DNA of 34,666 nucleotides from positions 1 to 34,666 of the IMG/VR virus record IMGVR_UViG_3300045996_000470, one strand, 5' to 3'. The position numbers and the translations under genes are program-made. The DNA comes from a virus. Shown one piece after another: positions 22,165 to 26,252 of the stretch (position 1 is its first letter; the number at the start of each line of letters is the position of its first letter). Below the pieces are notes generated by a model. It was not told the origin of the DNA and did no database searches. It saw nothing but the letters and a program-made list of their open reading frames with translations.

Positions 22165-22521
22165 ATGCTAAAAGAAAAGTATGTAGATAGAACATGTAGA
22201 ACTCACGGTCTTACGGAATACGTTTTAGATTATCGTAATTCTTACCGATGCAAAAAATGTAGAGTAGATGCAGTAACGAAGAGACGAAGAGTTCTTAAAC
22301 TTAAGGCAGTTGAGTATAAAGGTGGAAAATGTCAGAGATGTGGTTATAGTAAGTGCGTCCAAGCCTTACAGTTTCATCATACAGACGATAACAAAGAGTT
22401 TACTATTGCCAGAAAGGGAGTTACTCGTTCTTGGGAAAAAGTAAAAAAAGAAATTGATAAGTGTATGCTAGTGTGTGCTAATTGTCACGCAGAAATACAC
22501 GCAGAAAAATATAATGTTTAA
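22165..22521 (+). CDS. HNH endonuclease, 118 aa
   Basis: N-terminal zinc ribbon (CRTHG...YRCKKCRVDAVTKRRR) and HNH core: GGKCQRCGYSKCVQALQFHHTDDNKEF, then EIDKCMLVCANCHAEIHAE. Same subtype as the gene at 19709 but shorter; 'FHH' gives the catalytic His and CANCHAEIH the second metal site. This subtype is very common as a free-standing phage nuclease. The TAA stop touches the first base of tRNA-Val. Likely a homing nuclease. Confidence 0.93.
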   Translation: MLKEKYVDRTCRTHGLTEYVLDYRNSYRCKKCRVDAVTKRRRVLKLKAVEYKGGKCQRCGYSKCVQALQFHHTDDNKEFTIARKGVTRSWEKVKKEIDKCMLVCANCHAEIHAEKYNV

Positions 22522-22598
22522 GCGCTTCGGACTGTGGCTGGCTAACAATCTCGTTTACACCGAGAAAATGCGGGGTTCGATTCCTCGGAGGCGCACCA
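22522..22598 (+). tRNA. tRNA-Val(TAC)
   Basis: Acceptor GCGCTTC/GAGGCGC, anticodon stem TCTCG/CGAGA with loop TTTACAC (TAC), T-stem CGGGG/CCTCG with loop TTCGATT, CCA. The D-arm is shifted: a 3-bp TGT/ACA stem with 4 linker nucleotides. Starts at the base after the HNH stop codon. Confidence 0.85.
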
Positions 22599-22617
22599 AC
22601 TTTAGGAGGATAAAGTT

Positions 22618-22719
22618 ATGGCGATAAGAGATATAGCAAAAGCAGGCGCACTTACTTGGCTTTTGGGTGGAGGGTTCTTGATGTTCCTTCTCATCATGTT
22701 GTTCATGTACGGTTGTTAA
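22618..22719 (+). CDS. Small membrane protein, 33 aa
   Basis: A good AGGAGG-type site 8-9 nt upstream and an ATG start a 33-residue ORF between two tRNAs. Residues 12-30 are a hydrophobic helix (LTWLLGGGFLMFLLIMLFMY) ending in Gly-Cys. Single-span mini-proteins of this kind in phages may act as pinholin-like or antiholin proteins, or alter host membranes. Stops 6 nt before tRNA-Asn. Confidence 0.6.
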   Translation: MAIRDIAKAGALTWLLGGGFLMFLLIMLFMYGC

Positions 22720-22725
22720 GTTTAT

Positions 22726-22801
22726 TCCAGTGTGGGCTAATTGGTAAGTCGGGAGATTGTTAATCTCTACGATTTCGGTTCAAATCCGAACGCTGGAGCC
22801 A
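22726..22801 (+). tRNA. tRNA-Asn(GTT), second copy, canonical
   Basis: Acceptor TCCAGTG/CGCTGGA, D-stem GGCT/AGTC with GG, anticodon stem GGAGA/TCTCT with loop TTGTTAA, T-stem TTCGG/CCGAA with loop TTCAAAT, discriminator G, CCA. Same anticodon as the tRNA at 22033, but normal elbow and little sequence likeness, so not a recent duplicate. Confidence 0.9.
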
Positions 22802-22808
22802 GTTTTAT

Positions 22809-22858
22809 TCGGTGAAATATTAACTTCTATTTAGGTGTAAGTCCTAAACGCCGAGCCA
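22809..22858 (+). ncRNA. tRNA-like minihelix with CCA, 50 nt
   Basis: TCGGTG/CGCCGA acceptor (6 bp, plus an A-A mismatch), a T-arm TTAGG/CCTAA with loop TGTAAGT, discriminator G and CCA, 7 nt after tRNA-Asn. Only 15 nt join the acceptor to the T-arm, so D and anticodon arms are missing; AAATA/TATTT could form a competing small arm. Either a decayed tRNA or a minihelix that CCA-recognising enzymes could bind. Confidence 0.5.
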
Positions 22859-22900
22859 GTTTATAAAAAAATGTTATAATGTTCGTGGAGGATTTTATCC

Positions 22901-23347
22901 ATGAACAAAGCAGATAATTATGTTTCTCTTAAGGAACATGTGGCGGCTTTAAGAAAAGCTGACCATCAATGGTTAGTGGAACGTGACCGAAGGTATGCAG
23001 CAGAGCGTGCAGCCGATGCCGCAGCTCTTGCAATTAAAGAGTTGGCAGACAAAGAGGCTCGTGGTTTAGCGAGGGATATTCAAACTTATAAAGACGAAAA
23101 AGCTAACGAACTTCGTGAGCAAATTAGTAGCGAAAGAGGACTGTACTCTACGAAAAGCGATATGATAGCCGCAGTAGAAAAATTTGAGACAGCCTTAAAG
23201 CCTTTAAATGCTTTTATTGCAGGAGAACAGGCTCGGGCAGCAGGAGCAAATTTTTGGTGGTTTATTATATTCGGTTTGATTGCTGCTACAGGAACATTCA
23301 TAGCTATTACCGCTGCTGTCATCGGTCTAGTAATGTATTTAACATAA
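22901..23347 (+). CDS. Coiled-coil protein with C-terminal membrane segments, 148 aa
   Basis: GGAGG 9 nt upstream and a TATAAT-like box at 22875 precede the ATG; no -35 seen. Residues 8-95 are a charged helix rich in Ala/Arg/Glu (RRYAAERAADAAALAIKELADKEA), predicted coiled coil. Residues 115-147 are hydrophobic with a small-residue turn (FWWFIIFGLIAATGTFIAITAAVIGLVMYL), probably one long or two short membrane helices. The pattern resembles phage hemolysin/holin-associated proteins. Followed 12 nt later by the Lys-rich genes, with a holin-like gene at 23831. Confidence 0.65.
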   Translation: MNKADNYVSLKEHVAALRKADHQWLVERDRRYAAERAADAAALAIKELADKEARGLARDIQTYKDEKANELREQISSERGLYSTKSDMIAAVEKFETALKPLNAFIAGEQARAAGANFWWFIIFGLIAATGTFIAITAAVIGLVMYLT

Positions 23348-23359
23348 TTGGAGGAAGTT

Positions 23360-23488
23360 ATGAAACTGTTTGCTACTTCTAAAAAGAAATCTAAGACCAA
23401 GAAAAAGAAGGGAACTTCCAAAGCTAAAACTAGCAAGTCTTCGAAGAGAAAGAAGAGAACCAAAAAGAAAGTGAAGTGGGGGTACTAA
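23360..23488 (+). CDS. Lys-rich mini-protein, 42 aa
   Basis: GGAGG 5-9 nt before the ATG. About half of the residues are Lys or Arg in SKKKSKTKKKKG-type runs, with almost no hydrophobic core, so it is surely disordered and nucleic-acid binding, like a protamine or a phage DNA-condensing peptide. Only the ends (MKLFATS and VKWGY) carry other residues. Followed 2 nt later by a second Lys-rich gene. Confidence 0.65.
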   Translation: MKLFATSKKKSKTKKKKGTSKAKTSKSSKRKKRTKKKVKWGY

Positions 23489-23490
23489 CC

Positions 23491-23649
23491 ATGCCTTTAA
23501 CTAAGAAAGGAAAGAAAATTAAACGTGCTATGCAGAAACAGTATGGCAAGAAGAAAGGATTAAAAGTTTTCTACGCTTCTAGGAATGCCGGTAAAATCAA
23601 AGGTGTTGAAAAGAAAAGTAGGAAGAAGAAAGGTAGGAAAAAGAAATGA
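23491..23649 (+). CDS. Lys-rich phage protein with FYASRNAGKI motif, 52 aa
   Basis: The sequence MPLTKKGKKIKRAMQKQYGKKKG then KVFYASRNAGKIKGVE matches a small protein family often seen in phage structural regions, where 'VFYASxNxGxIxG' is the conserved part. The C-terminus is almost all Lys/Arg. Role unknown; probably DNA- or virion-associated. The stop overlaps the next ATG (ATGA). Confidence 0.7.
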   Translation: MPLTKKGKKIKRAMQKQYGKKKGLKVFYASRNAGKIKGVEKKSRKKKGRKKK

Positions 23650-23834
23650 GAATAAGTAATCAACTTAGAGACGTAGATAGACACTACCTAAACAATTTAA
23701 TCGTCAGTGGACTCGGAGAAATTCCGGACAAGGATGGTAAGGTATCCTCTAGAGCTACGCATAAATTTGTGCTCGAAAAGGGGTTTATTGTTGCGGCAAT
23801 AAAGATAATGAAAAAAGAGGGACATAAAAAATGA
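23646..23834 (+). CDS. Hypothetical protein, 62 aa
   Basis: Small basic helical protein (RDVDRHYLNNLIVSGLGEIP, KFVLEKGFIVAAIKIMKKEG) coupled by ATGA overlaps to genes on both sides. The overlaps indicate one operon for 22901-24178. No recognised motif. Confidence 0.6.
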   Translation: MRISNQLRDVDRHYLNNLIVSGLGEIPDKDGKVSSRATHKFVLEKGFIVAAIKIMKKEGHKK

Positions 23835-24178
23835 CTTTAGCACTCGTGTTCATATTATTGGCTGCTGCCGTAGGCACAGCATTAGGAGTAGAAACTTTAG
23901 TAATGGCTGTACTTGGAGCATTCGGAACGATAATAGTTCAAGGAATCAAGAAATACAGCGGGGCAAACGGAAACAGGGCACTAAACATTACGGTTGGTGT
24001 GTCCGTGGGACTAGCGCTTATGGGAGCATTTGCAACAAAGGCTTTCACAGGAGCAGATGGAGTAACTAATTGGGCTAGCATACTTAACGGAGCATTCGTG
24101 GTATTTGGCGTGGCGACTCTAGCATACAAGTACTTGCTTTCAAAGGACACAGAAATAGTTTCTGAGCCGCCTGTTTAA
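23831..24178 (+). CDS. Holin-like membrane protein, 115 aa
   Basis: Three hydrophobic helices: residues 3-38 (LALVFILLAAAVGTALGVETLVMAVLGAFGTIIV, one or two spans), 50-68 and 82-103, with a short polar C-terminal tail. Size and topology fit a class I holin, which makes membrane holes to release endolysin. It is 5 kb from the endolysin gene, so it could also be another small membrane protein. ATGA overlap with the preceding gene. Confidence 0.6.
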   Translation: MTLALVFILLAAAVGTALGVETLVMAVLGAFGTIIVQGIKKYSGANGNRALNITVGVSVGLALMGAFATKAFTGADGVTNWASILNGAFVVFGVATLAYKYLLSKDTEIVSEPPV

Positions 24179-24196
24179 CTTCAGGTTTGAGGGTAC

Positions 24197-24225
24197 TTGA
24201 CAAAACCTAAATTTAGGTGTAATAT
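24197..24225 (+). promoter_or_regulatory. Promoter with palindromic operator in its spacer
   Basis: TTGACA 24197-24202, 17-bp spacer, TAATAT 24220-24225. The spacer holds a perfect 14-bp palindrome ACCTAAATTTAGGT (24205-24218), well placed for a repressor. Confidence 0.75.
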
Positions 24226-24231
24226 AATTAA

Positions 24232-24273
24232 ATGATGAATTTTTCAACTATAGCCAAGATTAAATCTGAATAA
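24232..24273 (+). CDS. Putative leaderless mini-ORF, 13 aa
   Basis: ATG 24232 is 6 nt after the -10 box and encodes MMNFSTIAKIKSE. The ORF overlaps the left arm of a 10-bp stem (24248-24257 with 24286-24295), so ribosomes would open that hairpin. A terminator follows at 24302. Looks like a leader peptide or a toxin-like micro-protein; unproven. Confidence 0.4.
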   Translation: MMNFSTIAKIKSE

Positions 24274-24301
24274 CTACTTTGTGGTTTGGCTATAGGTGTA
24301 T

Positions 24302-24336
24302 TCCCTTCCAGACCGTGTGTTTGGAGGGGATTTTTA
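24302..24336 (+). terminator. Rho-independent terminator
   Basis: 12-bp stem (24302-24313 with 24319-24330, two G-T) and then TTTTTATTTTT. Confidence 0.92.
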
Positions 24337-24346
24337 TTTTTAGGGG

Positions 24347-24374
24347 TTGACTTTTCCTGAAAATGTGTTAAGAT
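24347..24374 (+). promoter_or_regulatory. Promoter upstream of structured RNA and tRNA cluster
   Basis: TTGACT 24347-24352, 16-bp spacer, TAAGAT 24369-24374; starts 7 nt after the preceding terminator's T-run. Confidence 0.65.
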
Positions 24375-24380
24375 AAAAAA

Positions 24381-24533
24381 GATTGATAGTGGAGGCTAAG
24401 ATTGATAATCACTCCAACTCCGATGAAGAGGCTAATCTGCCTTCTAGAACCCGAAAGGGGACTAGGGTTATACGATAAGAGAAGAAGCTAGCACTTCGCC
24501 GTGCCGTGCTGTGGTCGGAGCAAAAAAGATTAA
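24381..24533 (+). ncRNA. Candidate structured RNA leader before tRNA-Ala
   Basis: No ORF. Elements: direct repeat GATTGATA (24381-24388 and 24399-24406), AGTG/CACT pairing (24388-24413), a closing stem CTCCGA/TCGGAG (24418-24423 with 24515-24520), CCC-GAAA-GGG (24450-24459) and AGCAC/GTGCT (24490-24510). It lies directly between a promoter and the tRNA-Ala gene, so it could be a processed leader or an independent RNA. Family unknown. Confidence 0.45.
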
Positions 24534-24609
24534 GGGGTCATCCAATATTGGCATTGGGTTTTGATTTGCAATCAAAAATCTGAGAGTTCGATTCTCTCTG
24601 GCTCCACCA
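24534..24609 (+). tRNA. tRNA-Ala(TGC)
   Basis: Acceptor GGGGTCA/TGGCTCC (two G-T), D-stem CAAT/ATTG with GG, anticodon stem TTTGA/TCAAA with loop TTTGCAA, T-stem GAGAG/CTCTC with loop TTCGATT, discriminator A, CCA. The linker before the anticodon stem is 3 nt rather than 1. The typical G3-T70 wobble of Ala tRNAs is present as G3-T. Confidence 0.88.
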
Positions 24610-24615
24610 ATTCAT

Positions 24616-24696
24616 TTCTATAGAAAGAAAACTGTTCGCGTTCGACTGATGGCGTGAAGACATAAAGCGGTAAGAGTCCGAATCAAGGTCATAGAA
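24616..24696 (+). other. Unexplained inter-tRNA segment with possible stem
   Basis: Ends pair as TTCTAT/ATAGAA (24616-24621 with 24691-24696) and an inner TTCGCG/CGTGAA stem (24635-24658) is possible. It has no CCA, no 7-nt anticodon loop and no ORF, so I do not call it a tRNA. Confidence 0.3.
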
Positions 24697-24701
24697 TTTA
24701 A

Positions 24702-24786
24702 GCCCTTATGTGGAGAGTGGGATTCCAGCGGTCTTTTAAACCGATGCCATAAGGCGGGCGAGGTTCGATTCCTCGTGGGGGCACCA
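24702..24786 (+). tRNA. tRNA-Lys(TTT) with long variable arm
   Basis: Acceptor GCCCTTA/TGGGGGC, D-stem TGGA/TCCA with GG, anticodon loop CTTTTAA on a 4-bp CGGT/ACCG stem, T-stem CGAGG/CCTCG with loop TTCGATT, CCA. The 14-nt variable region folds as GCC-ATAA-GGC. Confidence 0.88.
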
Positions 24787-24789
24787 TAT

Positions 24790-24865
24790 GGGAGTATGGG
24801 GAAAGTAGTATCCTAGGAGCCTTTTAAGCTTCGGTTCTCCGTGCAAGTCGAGAGTGCTCCTACCA
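24790..24865 (+). tRNA. tRNA-Lys(TTT), second copy with variant T-loop
   Basis: Acceptor GGGAGTA/TGCTCCT, D-stem GGGA/TCCT with loop AAGTAGTA (no GG), anticodon stem GGAGC/GCTTC with loop CTTTTAA, T-stem TTCTC/GAGAG with a bulge and loop TGCAAGT, CCA. Only 3 nt follow the previous tRNA-Lys, and the two differ strongly. It ends 6 nt before an ATG. Confidence 0.75.
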
Positions 24866-24871
24866 AATTAT

Positions 24872-25159
24872 ATGGACAGATTAAAGAGACAAGCAAATTG
24901 GTGTAGGTTTGTTAAGCAAAGATTCAAAGAATCTGTCCAGACTTCGGACGGAAGGTGGAGAATGTTCGGCCCAGTTCACGTTAAATCCGAGGATTACGGC
25001 AAAGATTTCGGAGGACTCGTTCCCTATACTAACAGATACGTTAAGGCTGTTAAGAGAGAACTAAAGATTGAATACCGAGCAGCCAAGCGTGGCGAGAAAC
25101 AAGAGGTAAGGAAGGAAATAGAAAGAATCCTTCTAGAAGAAAATGAAACTGCCGTGTAA
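24872..25159 (+). CDS. Hypothetical basic protein, 95 aa
   Basis: The start is chosen at ATG 24872, 6 nt after the tRNA-Lys CCA; an earlier in-frame ATG lies inside the tRNA. The protein is basic and helical, with RLKRQANWCRFVKQRFKESVQ at the N-terminus and a C-terminal Lys/Glu helix. It overlaps the next gene by 17 nt, so the two are coupled. It may support the HNH protein downstream. Function unknown. Confidence 0.6.
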   Translation: MDRLKRQANWCRFVKQRFKESVQTSDGRWRMFGPVHVKSEDYGKDFGGLVPYTNRYVKAVKRELKIEYRAAKRGEKQEVRKEIERILLEENETAV

Positions 25160-25424
25160 ATATACTCCCTTAACCTTTGTCGAAAGGCGTAACGTTAGGG
25201 GAGAGTATATCAAACAACAAAAAGGATTGTGTTGGTATTGTCAAGGCAAGTTGGATGAAGAACCTCCGGAGAAAATCCTTAAGTATAAGGTCACTCCGAG
25301 GCTGTATCCAAAAGGATTTTTTGATAACCCTATTCACTTGCACCACGACCACGTAACGGATATGACGTTGGGAGCAGTTCACGCATATTGTAATGCAGTG
25401 CTTTGGAAATATTATGGGCAGTAA
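25143..25424 (+). CDS. HNH/endonuclease VII-like protein, 93 aa
   Basis: CWYCQGKLDEEPP supplies a Cys-x2-Cys; IHLHHDHVTDMTLGAVHAYCNAVLWKYYGQ carries H-H-D-H and a terminal A-x-C-N-x-x-L, close to the recombination endonuclease VII/HNH style found in phages ('LHHDHxTG...GxVHxxCNxxLxxYYG'). One metal-binding Cys pair plus His/Asn residues fit a small HNH nuclease. Ends 5 nt before a tRNA. Confidence 0.75.
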   Translation: MKLPCKYTPLTFVERRNVRGEYIKQQKGLCWYCQGKLDEEPPEKILKYKVTPRLYPKGFFDNPIHLHHDHVTDMTLGAVHAYCNAVLWKYYGQ

Positions 25425-25429
25425 TTTAT

Positions 25430-25513
25430 ACTAGCGTGACAGATGGGGATGTAGACAGCCGATTACTGTCGTTCGAAAGAGCTATGAGAGTTCGAATCTC
25501 TCCGCTAGTACCA
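25430..25513 (+). tRNA. tRNA-Ile(GAT), second copy, with C33 and GAAA-capped arm
   Basis: Acceptor ACTAGCG/CGCTAGT is perfect, D-stem ACA/TGT with GG, anticodon stem GACAG/CTGTC, loop CCGATTA: anticodon GAT preceded by C instead of the near-universal T33. The 15-nt variable region folds as GTTC-GAAA-GAGC. T-loop TTCGAAT, CCA. If the reading register were shifted, CGA (Ser) would fit a class II tRNA, so identity is uncertain. Confidence 0.75.
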
Positions 25514-25517
25514 TTAT

Positions 25518-25934
25518 ATGAGCAAAAGATTCAACTCTGAAATCCTTAATCAGTTAATCAACGAGCGTTGGAACGATGAAGGATTAAACATTAAGGTAGA
25601 GTATAAAGATAGCTCACGATGGGCTGGAACAGCAACTATAAAGAAACTGATTAAAGTTAAGAAGGGCTTTAGTTACGAAGAATTAGCTGATGAAATAATC
25701 CAGTATATAAAAGATTGTTTGAATCAGAACGCAGGTACGAGTCCACTAGTTACCTTTCGTAAATGTCCTGATGGAAATTATTTTAACGCAAAGTTTGTTT
25801 GTGGTAGTGATGGAAAGTTTTGGAAAGAAGTTTACGCAAGAGTAACTTCAAATATGATTTATGCCCCAATGACAGAGATAACATTTAACGATGGGGATGA
25901 TTGGGTATTAGATTACTATAGAATGCCGTATTAG
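25518..25934 (+). CDS. Hypothetical protein, 138 aa
   Basis: The ATG is 4 nt after the tRNA CCA with no Shine-Dalgarno site. Helical N-terminus (EILNQLINERWNDEGLNIKVEYK), then a beta-rich middle and C-terminal half (LVTFRKCPDGNYFNAKFVCGSDGKFWKEVYARVTSNM). Two Cys are present. I recognise no family. It ends in TAG, 2 nt before tRNA-Lys(CTT). Confidence 0.65.
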   Translation: MSKRFNSEILNQLINERWNDEGLNIKVEYKDSSRWAGTATIKKLIKVKKGFSYEELADEIIQYIKDCLNQNAGTSPLVTFRKCPDGNYFNAKFVCGSDGKFWKEVYARVTSNMIYAPMTEITFNDGDDWVLDYYRMPY

Positions 25935-25936
25935 AC

Positions 25937-26023
25937 GGGGGTATGTGGAGAGTGGGATTCCTGCTGGCTCTTAACCAGACAAGCGAAAGCTTAGACAAGG
26001 TTCGATTCCTTGTGCCCCTACCA
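25937..26023 (+). tRNA. tRNA-Lys(CTT) with GAAA-capped variable arm
   Basis: Acceptor GGGGGTA/TGCCCCT, D-stem TGGA/TCCT, the same D-loop GAGTGGGAT as tRNA-Lys(TTT), anticodon loop CTCTTAA on CTGG/CCAG, variable arm AAGC-GAAA-GCTT, T-loop TTCGATT, CCA. Clearly related to the tRNA at 24702. Confidence 0.9.
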
Positions 26024-26032
26024 ATTTTATAT

Positions 26033-26127
26033 GGAAGACAGCACAAGTGTGCGGGAGGGTCTTATAACCCCTTAATTGGCAGTAGATAACTGTTCACGGC
26101 TCCGAGCGTTACGGAGGTTTTCTACCA
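26033..26127 (+). tRNA. Long-arm tRNA, anticodon probably TAT (Ile)
   Basis: Acceptor GGAAGAC/GTTTTCT (three G-T/T-A type pairs), tiny D-arm GCAC-AAGT-GTGC without GG, anticodon stem GAGGG/CCCTT closing a TCTTATAAC loop, a 26-nt variable region with CAGT-AGATA-ACTG, T-stem CTCCG/CGGAG with loop AGCGTTA, CCA. Read as 32-38 = CTTATAA the anticodon is TAT, though a T-C mismatch closes the loop; ATA (Tyr) is a possible alternative. Third tRNA with the altered elbow. Confidence 0.65.
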
Positions 26128-26153
26128 AATTTATGCTAGATTTATGACCAGAC

Positions 26154-26190
26154 AAAAAGGCGTTACTTACTTCGGTGAGGACGCTTTTTG
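26154..26190 (+). terminator. Strong, possibly bidirectional terminator with TTCG loop
   Basis: A-tract, bulged stem of about 15 pairs closed by C-TTCG-G, then a T-tract (AAAAA at 26154-26158 pairs with TTTTT at 26185-26189). Ends the Lys-tRNA cluster. Confidence 0.9.
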
Positions 26191-26205
26191 TTCGTTTAAG
26201 GGGAG

Positions 26206-26217
26206 GGGGCCGGCCCC
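26206..26217 (+). promoter_or_regulatory. GC-palindrome operator abutting the -35 box
   Basis: GGGGCCGGCCCC is a perfect 12-bp palindrome in an AT-rich genome, directly adjoining the TTGACT of the next promoter. Confidence 0.55.
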
Positions 26218-26246
26218 TTGACTCCTAGAGAAATTTCCTTTATAAT
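26218..26246 (+). promoter_or_regulatory. Promoter of the DNA-modification operon, leaderless
   Basis: TTGACT 26218-26223, 17-bp spacer, TATAAT 26241-26246, then 6 nt to ATG 26253. The AAGG directly before the ATG is too close to act as a ribosome site. Confidence 0.85.
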
Positions 26247-26252
26247 AGAAGG

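Larger units (their letters stand above)
24232..24340 (+). ncRNA. Short structured transcript, about 105 nt
   Basis: Bounded by its own promoter and terminator. It contains the perfect CTATAGCCAA/TTGGCTATAG stem with a 28-nt loop, then the terminator stem. No gene other than a 13-codon ORF lies within it. Confidence 0.6.

Noticed and set aside
24616-24696. An additional tRNA
   Set aside because: No CCA, no 7-nt anticodon loop and no T-arm in the right place.
24854-24871. Earlier ATG for the gene at 24872
   Set aside because: It lies within the tRNA-Lys 3' half.
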